In this document: positions 48,398-60,650 of the stretch, one piece after another | How the letters are laid out: every line of letters begins with the position of its first letter | Position numbering within the stretch: position 1 is the first letter of the stretch | Source of the DNA: Loxodes magnus | Lineage: Eukaryota > Ciliophora > Karyorelictea > Loxodida > Loxodidae | Direction of reading: 5' to 3' | NCBI GenBank assembly: GCA_946699065.1 | Contig: CAMPDV010000378.1 | Location: 1 to 64,000 of the forward strand | Length of the DNA stretch: 64,000 bases | Program-made: the position numbers and the translations under genes | The notes under the pieces: generated by a model | Told to the model about the DNA's origin: nothing | Database searches by the model: none | Seen by the model: the letters and a program-made list of their open reading frames with translations, nothing else

Positions 48398-49072
48398 TCA
48401 TTAATTAGAAACGCAATCACAGCTTTATTAAATATTTTATCTAAAGGATAAGAAAATTTCTTATTAGTCTCTAATTAAACCTATCTTTAACTGGTTAAAG
48501 TACTTAGAATATTTGCAAGTGCAGTTAAAGTAAAAAGGAATTTTCTTCTAAGTTTTTATGAATTAATATTACTAAATGAGTTAGTAAAGGAGGCTATATA
48601 TTAAACACTTGATTTAAAGATAAATAGAGTATTTTAGATATATAAATAATTGACTCTATAGAAGATTAAGCTAGCTTTCTTTATTTAATTATATAAAAGA
48701 ATAATGATTTCTCTTTACTATTTATTTTAGTACATATAATTACCTAAATGTTTTTTAGAACTAGTATCATTAATATCATAAATTTAATATATTCTTATAC
48801 TCACTAAAATAAACTTAGATAAATTAAGCTAATTATTTTACAAAATGTATTTTTTTATCAGTTTTCCAAACGAAAGTTAATTACAAAAAGAAAATAATAA
48901 AAAGGAATATATAAATATAATTTAAATTTATGAAAATTATAAATAATCTAAAAATCTAACTCATTTTAATGCCTAAGTTTCAATTAATTCTATAACTATC
49001 TATATCATCTTTTTAGGTTTAAATCTTTTGTAATAAGATTAATAAATAGTGATATGCTATAAAGCAAAACAT
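48398..49072 (-). CDS. Hypothetical membrane protein, 224 aa
   Basis: Minus strand ATG 49072 to TGA 48398-48400, one frame, three internal TGA read as Trp. A strongly hydrophobic segment (IYIFLFIIFFLQLTF) around residues 53-68 suggests one membrane helix, followed by a basic Q/K/Y-rich region and a short cysteine cluster (FNCTCKYSK, CDCVSNQ) near the C-terminus. No family recognised. Evidence is frame coherence only. Confidence 0.35.
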
Positions 49073-49650
49073 GAAGAATTGTTTATTAGGAACAGAAAGA
49101 TATAGAATAATAGTAGACTAATAAAATGTATTAAGAGTAAATAATAATCTGTTTGATTAGTTTTAAATAACTTATATTGTAATCTAATACTTATATTATC
49201 TCATACTACAAAGAAGCATACTATGTTAAGTTTACTCTTTCTATTAATTCAGAAAATAATAATAGAATATACCAAAAATATTTTTTCTTTCTTAAAAAAA
49301 GCTTATAGTTTTCTTAATATAAAACAAGTTATTTTAATAAAGAAAGTATTAATAGTGGTAACTATGTTTTTTAGATTTGTATAGAATAATAGAATTAAGT
49401 TTTTATCTTTAAATAATCTAAATTAATTTAGGTATTATTAATTTGAAATGATAATTACAAAAATAACATAAATAATAAATATAATATTAGTTTGCTATAA
49501 AAAGAGAAAGTTATCTAAATGTATTAATTATAACTAATCTTATATCTTTATTAATTAAAGAGAAAATACAAATTAATAACTAATAAAGCTAAAAGGATAA
49601 AATTTTAAGTATTTAATAGACATAATTAAACATATTAAAGCTTATTTTAA

Positions 49651-50124
49651 TAAAATAAATAAATTTGATTATAGAGCGCGTAGCACTCTCATTGGTGCGC
49701 AGCTCTTTAAAAAAAATGTTTCATACTGACAAGAATGTTTGTTACTGATTAAATTATTCAGTACTGATAAAAATGTTCAATACTGATATAATTTTAGAAT
49801 ACTCGTAATCTTTAATACTTGCTGGAGGTCCAAGGACATGGCAGGATTGTGTCTCATTGCATCGCCAAAGCAGAGGACATGTGTCAATTATGGGTACTTA
49901 AATTCCCCACCTCTGATGAAGCTCGCAATATTATATCTTTTTCGTTCCAGAATTAAAAATAAACTAAGCCAAGCCAGTGTCGAAGGTCTAAGAATTTTAT
50001 GTCTCGAGGCCAAACCAAAGCAGAGGAAGACATAAAGTCGATTATGGGTACTTAACTTCCCCAACCTCTGATGAAGATGACGTTGTTGTTCACCTTCGAA
50101 CAACTATGGCAGCTTTAAAAAAAT
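49651..50124 (-). mobile_element. Short retroelement with stem-loop 3' end and repeated 5' module
   Basis: An insertion of about 470 bp relative to the left arm (junction near 34380-34400). On the minus strand it begins near 50124 with two tandem modules sharing CATCAGAGGT-GGGGAA, AAGTACCCATAAT and CTCTGCTTTGG. It passes through degenerate CAGTACTGAATAA units like the 39-bp array at 1-679 and ends in the stem-loop at 49674-49705 with tail AATCAAATTTATTTATTT. No protein frame is convincing. A SINE-like or 5'-UTR-bearing non-autonomous element is likely. Confidence 0.75.
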
Positions 50125-50696
50125 AATATAATAAAATTAAATATTACTATTTAATAATTGTAAGATAAAATTAGTGATACACCATTACTAGTTAGTTTTA
50201 AATATTTACTTTCTACTACTTATATTTATTACATTTATATGTTTTACTTAGAATCAACATTAAAATAAATTATATTGTTTTATTATTATAAGAGAGACCT
50301 TTATAAATAAAAATTTTTAATTAAATAGTAGTAAGAAAATGGGCAATTAAAAGAGTTTATCTTATAAATTCTAAAAATATTTTGCTTTAAATAATTTGAT
50401 GCTTTTTATATATCTATTCAAACTAATTAACAAGAAACTTATTTTATTTCATTTTTTTTAATTAGTAAATAGCTTAAAGAGCTCACTTTTTTGATTAAAT
50501 ATAAGAGAAAAATAATAATTAATAGCAGTTGATTTAAAAAAATGGCAATATTTTATTTATCATTTAAAAGGGTCTACAACAAATTAAGGTTTATTTATTA
50601 AGAGTCTTTGATTTAAAGCACAAATAAGTAGTAACTAATAAATGCATATTAAAGTTATTATAATAAGGATATAATTCTTCGTTATAAACTTTTGAT

Positions 50697-50828
50697 ATAA
50701 AGTTAAAAGTTAAAAAGTTAAAAAGCTTTGTTAAAGACTTAGTAGTCAGCCATCTGACCTATTCTATCAGCTTGTTTCCATTAGTTTGTCTTGAATTTCT
50801 ACTAGGGTTAGTTAGGCGGTGTAGCATA
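50697..50828 (-). mobile_element. Very short SINE-like insertion (about 130 bp)
   Basis: Reverse of 14889-15014: it starts GCTACACCGCCTAACTAA, contains GACAAACTAATGGA and GATGGCTGACTACTAAG, and ends in a (TTAACTT)n tail. It is absent from the left arm near 33775, giving a clean empty site. It begins exactly inside the 3' stem-loop of the nested gag-only element at 14150-15014, so it is a 5'-truncated copy of that element's 3' end. Confidence 0.75.
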
Positions 50829-51075
50829 ATAATTTATCCTTTTATTTGAAAGTAAAAAGAAATAAAATAATTTAAATTTTAAAAGTTTGTACACTATTAG
50901 TTTAATATCTTATCTTGTTTTAAGTCAAAAAAAGAAAAATAAATGTTTAAGAAATAAGATATTTATAAGTATGCTTAATAAATAATTAAATTGTTTAATT
51001 TTATTGAAATTAAGTAAGTAAAATTAATTGAGTTATTTTAATTAAATAGTTATTGAAGTAAGTTATAAAATTAAA

Positions 51076-52156
51076 ATGGAGATAAAATAAACGGAGAAAA
51101 AAGAAAAGCAATTTACTAAAAGTATTTTTTTAAGAAAACTCTTAAGAGCGAGAAGCCACATCCTGGGGAAAATATCTCTACTTCATTTTAAGTATGAAAT
51201 TCTACCTAACTTATGCTACTAAAAGTTAATAAAAGAGATCAATTATGATCAAAGTAAAGGTATTTCTTTATTATTTTTTAGACTAAATCCTTACTGGTCA
51301 CACTTCACCTGTTTTATCGGTAGCCATATCAAGTGACATGAATTGAATTGTATCAGGTTCAGGATATCCTGAGTATTCGATAAAGATCTGGAATTTCCAG
51401 ACAGGTTCTCTCCTTAGAACTATAGCAGGCCATACTTCTACAGTTTACTCGGTAGTAATCTCCTCTGACTCTAGCTATATAGTATCAGGATCTGATAAAA
51501 CCATAAAGATCTGAAACTTATAGACTGGTTCTCTCATAAGAACTTTAACGGGTCATACTTCCTCAGTTAGATCGGTAGTAATCTCTCTAGACTCTAGATA
51601 TATCGTATCAGGATCTGAAGACAAAACCATAAATATCTGAAATTTCCACAATGGTTCTCTCCAAAGAACTATAACAGAGCATACTACCTCAGTTTTAACG
51701 GTAGTAATCGCCTATGACTCTAGATATATTATATCGGGATCTTAAGATAACATTATAAATATCTAGGATTTCTAGACAGGTCAGCTTGTGCGAACTCTTA
51801 CTGGGCATTCAGATTATGTTAGATCGGTGATAGTGTCTAAGGATAATAGATACATAATATCAGGTTCTTATGACAAGACAATTAAGATATGGGACTTCTC
51901 TTCTGGTTAGTGTATTCGTACTCTTTAAGGTCATTCAAGAGCTGTACTTAGTATTCAGTTAAGTGTTGATTCAAGTGTAATATTTTCTGGTTCATGGGAT
52001 AAAACAATCAAGATCTGGAACTTTGATAAGGGTGAGTGTATATAGATTTTATAAGGACATACAAATTTAATTTAATCTATAGCATTGAGTTTTGATAATA
52101 GATGGTTGGTATCGGGAGAGGACAAGACGATAAGAAAGTGGAGAGTTTCGAGTTGA
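51076..52156 (+). CDS. Seven-blade WD40 repeat protein, 352 aa
   Basis: ATG 51076, 22-nt intron 51260-51281, TGA 52154-52156; spliced length 353 codons with no frameshift. After a basic N-terminal region of about 60 residues come seven WD40 blades ending KIWNFQ, KI[TGA]NLQ, NI[TGA]NFH, NIQDFQ, KIWDFS, KIWNFD and RKWRVSS. GH and SGS-D dipeptides are in register. Blade 1 also has SSDMN[TGA]IVSG where the RING-WD40 locus has HDMKWIISG. A seven-bladed propeller is a protein-interaction scaffold. Internal TGA (51344, 51512, 51638) always replaces the conserved Trp. If TGA were stop here, no blade would be complete. It is unlike the RING-WD40 locus in having no RING. Confidence 0.85.
51260..51281 (+). 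other. 22-nt spliceosomal intron
   Basis: GTATTTCTTT...TTTTTTAG. Removal joins ...YDQSK to DQILTGHTS in frame; retention would shift the frame, since 22 is not a multiple of 3. The degraded copy has the same-length intron with one substitution at 33309-33330. Very short introns are typical of several ciliate groups. Confidence 0.75.
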
Positions 52157-52279
52157 GTAACTTGCTATTTAACTTAATTTAATTTTACGATTAAAGATAT
52201 AAGATATTGGTAATGCATTTAAATAAATGTTGAATGGTAATAATGCTTGTAATTTTATGAAGTTTTTTTTTTTAATTGA

Positions 52280-53540
52280 TTTATTAAAAAGTTGTATATT
52301 CTTAAATATTCTTGGTTTAAAAAAAAGGTTGAGTAATATAGGTTATAGAAATTAGTGAAGTATGTTGATTTAAAGTGGGTAATTTTTAAAAATATTTTAA
52401 ATATAATTTTGTTAAATAAAGACGTAAAATAAGTTTAAGTTTAATTTTATTCTATAAAATTTTATAGATTTATTTTTAGATTTTGTAGAAATTTCAAGTT
52501 AAATATAAATTTTCATTTTTTTTGTGAAGTAATTTAAATATTTCTTATAAGGTTAAAGTTAGTTTATAATTTTGATTATTAATTATTAGTATTAATTATT
52601 ATTAATTATTATTTATTATTATTATTAAATTTTAATATTTAAGTTTAATATTTTATGTTTCCCATTGGAAAATAAAATTTTCTGATTGTAAGTTTTTATT
52701 TTTCAATTTAAGAGCATGAATTTCATGAAAATAAAAAATTTGTTTTTTGCTAAGCGTTTTACACTACCAAAGATTTTCGGCACGGAATAAGATTAATTAT
52801 TTCGAAATAAAAAATGTTAAAATTGGAATAAAAATTTTGAAAGTAGTTTTTAAAAAAGTTTTTAAAATTTCTTTGAAAAATGTTTCTAAAATAATTATGA
52901 AAATAGTTATCTAAAATCGTTTTGGAAATAAAATTTTAAAATTGGAATAAATTTTCAAGAAAAAATTCCACATATAAAAAAATTTTTGAGAAAAAGATAA
53001 GAATAAAAAAATTTTTATAGTCAAAATAGAATTTGGAAATCTTTTTTGTTGAAATGGTATTTTGTAAAAACAAAAACATTTTTTTTGTTAGAAAAATTTT
53101 TTGATTTGAAGAATTTTTAACAAAATTGTTTTGTTTTTGATTTAAAAATATATTTTTTTCGAGTAAAAGAAAAAATTCGCTTTAAAAATTTTTAATATTA
53201 TAAAAATTTACTTAAATGAAAAGGATCTCAAGAAAAAAGGAGATATAATTAAATAAACCATGAAATCGTGAAAAAATTATCCTTTTTTCGCTCTGAATTA
53301 TACGTTACAAAAGATTTCGGGATTGATAAATCTTTTTCTTAAAGGGATATAATTTTAAAAGATTTGAAAAGTTTTTTAAATTACTTTTAAGAAGTAAAGA
53401 TAAAAAAATAAATGACAATTTTAGGAAGAAAAAAAATCAGTAAACAATTTTTTCTATAAGAGGGCTTAAAACTAACTTTTTAATAGATATTGCGAATTTT
53501 TAAAATAACTAATCAAAAAGAGCTAAAAAATCTTTTTATA
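52280..53540. other. AT-rich spacer with a dispersed motif
   Basis: No gene. It contains two diverged copies (about 52740 and 53285) of a motif around GCTCTGAATTTTACACTACA that also occurs near 11075. Confidence 0.4.
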
Positions 53541-53545
53541 AAAAT

Positions 53546-53947
53546 ATGATCAATCAAATAGAAAAAATGAGGTACAATACATCTGCAATAATAAATTTTA
53601 AGCCAATTTACAAAGAATCTAAAAAAAGGAATTCAACAAGGATCTAAATAATATATCTAACCTAACTATATAAAATATAGAAACAAAAATTTATTAAATC
53701 AAGTTTAAAAATATTCTGCTTTATTATAATAATTAGAAAAACATTAAAAATCGAAAAGATGAGTAAAATAATTTTGAAAAGAGCTTACTATGACTAACTA
53801 TCTGTTTTTAGTTTTCGAAAAGATATTAATTTAGGAGAGAAAAACTATTTTTTAAGAAAAAATTTATATATTAAGTATTTTTTCTCTTCAAAATTTTTTC
53901 TCATTTCGTAATATTAAAAGGAATAGCTTTAAAGATAAGCTTTCTGA
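53546..53947 (+). CDS. Possible hypothetical ORF, 133 aa
   Basis: ATG 53546 to TGA 53945-53947, no internal TGA, basic (SKKRNSTR, IIRKTLKIEKMSK). No motif. About twice the length expected by chance. Confidence 0.25.
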
Positions 53948-54359
53948 TTTAAAGCAACTTGAATATATCTACTATGTATATAGAAAATTGATTTTATTTA
54001 TTAATCTTAAAATTTGAATTTTAATGAAGTTATTTTATTAAAATTGAAATATTTGTAAAAAATTGATTGATTATTTATCCCATAAAAAACATTTGCTAGT
54101 AAACTTTATAAATAATTTGAATATATGCAAAATTATAAAAATCTTCACTTTCTTGTAAATTATCTTATATTTCCATGTAAAATAAGAATAAAATTATATT
54201 CTAATATTAAATAATACGAATTACTAAAATGAAAGTGTAAATAATTAAGAAATCAATATAGTTTTCATTATATCAAAAAAGGTTAAAAGAAAAGCTTTAA
54301 TCTTTTGTATTAATTAAAATAATATACAAAGTGTAATTTAATAACTATTATAATAAAAA

Positions 54360-54554
54360 ATGGCAAATATTTCGTACAATATAAAAAGAAACATATATAG
54401 CATAATAAAAAGCAAAGTTTCTACTAAGCCGATAATGCTAATAGTACACAATTTCCCAAATAGCCTTAATAATGAATTATTTTTGTTATATTCTAAATTA
54501 TTAGACAACTAAATTATAATTTATAATTTAAGCATTCCTTTAATAGATGTTTGA
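54360..54554 (+). CDS. Possible small ORF, 64 aa
   Basis: ATG 54360 to TGA 54552-54554. It contains KPIMLIVHNFPNS and LLYSKLLDNQIII, less biased than the surroundings, in an otherwise empty AT-rich stretch. It could be an exon. No confident family. Confidence 0.25.
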
Positions 54555-54984
54555 TTTATTATATAATATAGTATTTTTTAATTTAAGATACTAAATATTC
54601 ATAAACATTAAAGCATTTAAAGTGGTTTAATAAATATGATTTTTAAAAGATTAAGCACTTATTTAAATTTAAAATATCTTATCAAGAAATTAAATTAAAA
54701 TGTTTTAATATTCATTTTATAATTAAATAGTCATTATATTTTGCTTATTTATCTATTTGATTGATGTTTTAAAGATTTTAATTATATTTATTCATAAAGT
54801 ATGATATCAACTGAAAATTGCTAGATTATTTAAAGATAAAAACTTAATTCTTAAAACAATTCTTTTATAAGATAAACAGTATTAAGATGATTATAGTTCA
54901 AAATGAAAATTTTGTCCTGCAAATTGATTTATAAAAAAAACTTAATTTTATGTGAGATTAATTGAAGATGAGCAAGAATTTTAG

Positions 54985-57370
54985 GAAACATAAAATAAAT
55001 AGGTTATAAGAGGCAATAGATAGGCAAAAATATTAAGAATCTTTCCTACAAACTTATCTAGAATTCTTTTAGATAGATTAAGATAATCTTGAAGTTTAAT
55101 ATGAATTTATCAAAAATAACATCTAATACAATGCTGATTAAACATTAGAATCCTTTATTCCAGACTCAAGTTATAACAAATTTCCTCGAGATTTTATTAA
55201 GAAATATGTAGGCCTAAAAGGGCTAACTCAGTATATAAAGAAGCACACATTATATCTGGAAGAATAAAATAATAAGTATCTAATCTTCATGAAACAGCGA
55301 AACGACTTTGGAAAGACTTCAAGTCTAATTAGTGAAAGTTTAAAAAAATAAAGCAAAAAAGAAATTTTTACTTCTAAATGGAGATGCTAAAGAAATATTT
55401 TCACATACTAAAAAAATTAAAAAGCCTAAAAAATTAAATGAACTTTAATTAAGAAATCAAAAATAAATCCATTGATTCATGGAAGAATTTATTTTTAACA
55501 AAAATTTTAATCTAACTAAATAATATAATTCTCAGTAATTAAAAAATAGATAAAATATAAGATAGTATTTAGGAAATTAAAGATTATCGACTCTCATATT
55601 TATAAGGATTTTATCTTTTTACCATACAAGAAATACAATAATTATAAAAGAAACTACGAATGGAAAAGCAGCTTTTTCAGCTTGAATAAAAGGTGAATTT
55701 TTGAAATATGGTGGATAATATATGATAATAATTCTTCAATCTTTTCTGAATAATATGTCAAGATTTAGAAGAATCCCTTAGGAATTTAAATACATTGTCG
55801 GTAATTCCAATATTTAAAAAAGGAAATAAAGATGACTGGAAAAACTGAATACCTATTTCTCTTATTAATATTATTATAAAACTATATGATAAAGCTTTAA
55901 TAAAAAGACTATACAATCTGCTTTATTAGAGAAATTTGATTCACTCTACATAAATGGGATTTATGAAAATTAGATAAGCAACTTAATTAATTTGAATAAT
56001 ATAACAAATAATTGATAACTATCGGAAACGTGCTAAAGGTAAGCATTTTTACATAAAATCAATTAAAGATAAAATTTATCAAATCTGAATGCATCTAAAT
56101 TTTAAAGAAACATTATAAATAATAAAATTTAAATTTATGATTAGATAATTAACCAATTATTTAAAAGGAACTAGTAACATATTTAGATGTAATGCTACAT
56201 TAGAAGAAGAATTTTAATTCTCATTGTAGAGAAGTCGTAATCAAGTATTTAGTTGCAATGAAAAAGCTGTTTTTTAACTTATGAGATATAAGAATGTGAT
56301 TTCTTGGCATTTAAAACTTTATGCAAGTTTTTTACATTACCTAAAGCAGAATATGGAGAGAACTAGTACCATGGTGTATTCAGAGAGGAAAAACATGAGT
56401 TTTGAATAGAATTGAATCAAGTATGAGAATGATTTCAAGAAAAGCATTTTAAGCAGCAATTTCAGCAATTAATATATGTTTCATAGATTTAAACTTGTTA
56501 TCTTTCAAACACATTATGGCAATAAAGTTTTTAAATTCTATTATAAAACGAAATAAGAAATTATTGATTTTCCAACATCGACAATAGACTCTCTTTTCAT
56601 TACCAACTGAAAAAAAGGATTTCGATGCTATGATCAAGTTTAGCAATTGTCAGTTCTCTATAGTATCTAACTGTAGAATTCCAAGATTAGTACAAATTAA
56701 AAAAATTATACTAAATATATAAGAGACAAAATACAACAATATTTCGATAATACAGCTACTCAAAAGTTTAAGAGAAGAAAAAATTTAAAATATATACTGA
56801 AAAATTTCGTATCTTAACCAATTTCTAGCAATTACTTACACTAAGTTGAACAAATAATTTAGACAAGAAATTATCAGTATATATAAGCTTAGAACCCAAT
56901 CTTTTAATTTTCGAAAGGATCTTTAAGATTGTCATTATCCTATTGATAATCCCTACTGTATGTGTGGAGAGTATGGTACATTCAAGCACATTTATATATT
57001 ATTCCAATATAAGAGATTGACTATCGTAAAAGATTGAGAATTATGACTTAAGACGCTTTATAATATATGATTAAATACTTATAAAATTCTTTCCAAAGTC
57101 TTATTTGGAATATTTAGATTTATAAATAAAAATATTTCACAAGAAACTTATATCAAGAAGATTAGAATTATTAGAAATGAAAAAAGTAAAAAAGGAAAAT
57201 ATAAAAGAGAGACTATAACAAGAGTAATTTAAAATTGATGAGATCAAGATTATATTAAAAACATTAAAAAAATTTACTAATGTCTATAATTGAAGGAAGC
57301 AATTCATGCAGTTATAGATGTCAAAAACTCTCTTAATTTAAAATTTAAATAAACAGTTTCATACAATAAC
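54985..57370 (+). mobile_element. LINE ORF2 remnant with RT core deleted
   Basis: Matches 40178-43255 but lacks about 430 bp that include RT motifs A, B and the catalytic A-D-D (junction near 56040), and lacks one of the two 3'-end repeats. The endonuclease is absent (5' truncation at 54985). The C-terminal zinc finger C-x-C...H is still visible near 56955-56990. It cannot encode an active enzyme. Confidence 0.85.
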
Positions 57371-57785
57371 TCTTTTATTAAATTGAAATATTATTACTAA
57401 ATAGCTTTAATTTATACCATTTATTTTTATAAATAAATATTAAAATTTAAGTTCTAAAAACTAATTAAATTGCTAATTAAGCCATTTAAAGAACTCTCTA
57501 TTTAACTATAATTAATAAAACATAGATAATATAAAGGAAGAAATATCTAAAAGGAATTTAAGTTCTAAGTAATCTAAAGGAAACTTTAGCTTTATTACTT
57601 AAATAATATAAAATTCTAAATAATAGTAAAATATAGTAAAAAATAATCCTTTATAATAGTAAGATATTAATATTAAAAGTACTATCTAAAATAATTAAAT
57701 AATTATATGCTTAGCTAGTAATTAATTATCTTTGTATCAATTTAAAACTAATAAAGAGGAAGCTTTTCATAATTTTGATATGAGT
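54985..57785 (+). repeat. Direct duplication, copy 2
   Basis: Partner of 40178-43683, including the shared non-LINE flank 57380-57785. After 57785 similarity stops abruptly, at the point where the gag-only element begins in the other copy (43685). Confidence 0.8.
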
Positions 57786-57789
57786 TTTA

Positions 57790-58470
57790 AATAATGGCTA
57801 ACAATAAGTATTTGATTACTAGATTATAAAAATATAAAAGTTCACATTTGTAATTAATGTCTACAATAATTAAAACAATAATTTAGTAAATTAAAAAGTA
57901 AATATAGTTAAACATATCTTTAGAGATAACTGTATAAAATAAAATTAATAAATAATTATCAATAATTATAAATTTAATGAATGTATAATTTTTAGTTCTA
58001 AATAATATAAGTAATTATAATAATAATCTTAACTAACTTTTATTATATTTTAAAGTTAAGTATAAATTATTAATTTATATAAATTTAATTAAACTTATTA
58101 TAATTATGTAAAATTAATTATTTTATAATTGTCAGTTAAAGAAATTTAAATATAAGCCATTATTATTAATTTGCTAATAACAAGAAAATTATAATTACAT
58201 TAAATATTTAACTATAATTAAATTACTTTATTTCTTTTATTTAAAAACATATTTTAACTAAAACTATTCTTTAATATTATAAATGCTAAAAGATTAAATT
58301 TTATTTATCCTATCATTTTTATTATTTATATATATATCAACAATTATATTAGAAAATTCCCATATTTTAGCTTAAAATAATAAAATAAATGATAATTATT
58401 AAATAATTTATTTTCATTTCTAAAAATTAATAATTTAAAAATCTTATTCACTATTTAAAAATTTAAATAA
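57790..58470. other. AT-rich spacer
   Basis: No supported feature. Confidence 0.5.
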
Positions 58471-58474
58471 TAAG

Positions 58475-59460
58475 TCATAATAATAAATTATAAGAGTTTA
58501 AATATTGAGACATAGATGTATACTTATTGGCATTTAGCCAGGCAAATTACGCTAAATTTAAAATTTTATATATTTCATTCATGGTTCTCTTTCACTCTCA
58601 TCTTGATAAACAATTTTTTAGCTCATTAAATCTGTTTGTGGGTTTTTAATATAATCTATTTTCTATTCACTCTAGTTCTTAAAATCTCTAATGGTCTTCT
58701 AAATATTATTGATGAAATATTTTTATGTACTTATCTAATTTAATTATCTTATCTTTTATAAACTATTTATTAATATAGTTTTAGTCACTATTTTCATTAA
58801 TTATTTTAAGTTTATTAAAATCTTTTAAAATATCTGTAAAAAGATTACGCTTGAAAATGTACTCAAATGTATCAAATTCCTATCTACTTAAGCAAAGTTT
58901 ATTAAATTGAATTTGATATATTGATGATTCAGTTCATATTAAAAATTATAAGTATAAGAATTAGTTTTTAGATGGAAGAAGTTTCTTAAATTAGATGTCT
59001 ATTGTATTTAGCGTATATTATTAAAGAGAAAACTTTTTATATATCTCTTATTAAATCAACAAATCTTTTTGCTGTTGATATGACTGCATTTCTTTAAAGG
59101 CATTTCTTAGAATAAATATTTTTTTATTTAAATATTGCTATGCTTATTAAACTCTTTGAAATCATCAATTATAATATCTATTTGCAAATATTCATAAGTA
59201 AGCAAGGTTTTGATTATCTTGACAACTCTTAATTTTAAAAAAATAGTTATCTTACTTCAGATTTATTTCTTTGCTCTGATTTTGAGAATAAAGATTAAAT
59301 GGCGTAATTTTTATCTTTTTACTAAGTAGAATTATTTTTGCTAAATTGGAGCTAGCATTGCTGATATTATAATGAAAAGTAAAAATAAACTATTATTCCC
59401 AACACTTGTGCAATATTTAATGACTTATAGATTGCTAATCTAAATCTTTCTCTTACACAT
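58475..59460 (-). CDS. Hypothetical protein, about 328 aa, one frameshift
   Basis: Minus strand from ATG 59460 to TGA 58475-58477. The N-terminal part has a hydrophobic stretch (SLFLLFIIISAMLAPI). After a one-base shift near 58880 the frame reads QEFDTFEYIFKRNLFTDIL, then HQQYLEDHQRFQELEWIEN and YQKPTNRFNELKNCL, with D, E, P and T residues unlike the spacers. Trp is TGA several times and TGG once. The C-terminal half is probably helical. No family recognised. Confidence 0.45.
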
Positions 59461-59469
59461 GTTGTTCTT

Positions 59470-60640
59470 ATGCTAAAATACTATTTTAGGAAATAATAGT
59501 ATGTTACATTATAGTAAAGCAAATAATTAAAGTAACGGGTTATTAAGGAGGAAACTTTGAAGCAAACATTTTAAATTTCTAAATTTTAATTATAGAAGTA
59601 CCCTTAAATTTATTGCTGGTTTTTGCTTATTTTAGAAATAGAAATAATTAGAGTGTAGGTTTGATATTAATAGGAATAAAGTAAATGATATTTAGTATTG
59701 AATAATCTAATAACTAGGTATGGGTTTGGATTTAGTAGAAGTAAAATAGGTTATAGTTTTAGTTATAATAGTAGAATGTAATATTTGTATGTTAAATAAT
59801 AAATAGATATTATATAAGTTATTAAAGAATTAATTTGAAATGAGTTATTTAGGTTTGTTAGTAAAAATATGTAAATAGTATATTTGATAGTAGTAATAGT
59901 AGTTTTGATAGTTACTGTTGATATAGTTAAATGTTATTTAAATAATGTTAAATGACTATGAATTGATAAATAAATAATTTTTATATTTAATTTAAAAATA
60001 ATAAAATTAATTAATTAAATTATTATTTTATCAAAAAATATTAATTTAAATTAGTCATCAAAAATATAAAAGCATTATAAAGGATTATACTACTAATATT
60101 TTAAAACTATAAACATTATTATTCAAAATCAATATAATCATTAAATCATTAGTCTATTATTCATTAACTACTTTAAGTCAAAATACTAACTAATCATTTT
60201 ATCCTTTTTAATCAAATTCAATTATCATTTATTAAATAATCCTAATTTACTTTAAATATTCAAAAATTATCACTAAATCATATTCAATTTATTAAAAAGC
60301 CTAATTTAAAACTTTCATAATCAAGGAATCCCTTTTAGAATATTTAACTATATATTAATCAAAGTATTTTAAATCTATTTTATTTATTAACTTAAACAAT
60401 TAATTTTATATTATATTTTTATTACATTTTAGCTAGTTTATACTAAATCAAATAATTATGTAGCATAAGAATTAATTATTTAATAATAATAAAACTTTAG
60501 AAATTCCTTTTTACTTAATAGATTCACTAATATCCTATAAATATTATCTCTTTTAGGATCAACTTTTTTGTATTAGAATTTATTAAATTTTAGATATCTT
60601 TATCGTTCTATTTATTAAATTAAGATAACCTTTTAATTTT
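59470..60640. other. AT-rich spacer
   Basis: Short open stretches on both strands but nothing I can support. Confidence 0.4.
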
Positions 60641-60650
60641 TAATTTCATC

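Larger units (their letters stand above)
49255..52275 (+). repeat. Right arm of inverted duplication (WD40 gene segment)
   Basis: Reverse-complement counterpart of 32290-35640. It carries the intact WD40 gene and two insertions absent from the other arm, and preserves the empty site of the gag-only element that interrupts the left arm. Confidence 0.85.

Noticed and set aside
49838..50103. Short ORFs on both strands in the GC-richer part of the stem-loop element
   Set aside because: They arise from two tandem modules and are not conserved as frames between the modules.
54360..54554. Resemblance of the small ORF to the ORC2 core (IVHN...LL...)
   Set aside because: Only a few hydrophobic positions match over about 40 residues; not enough to name it.
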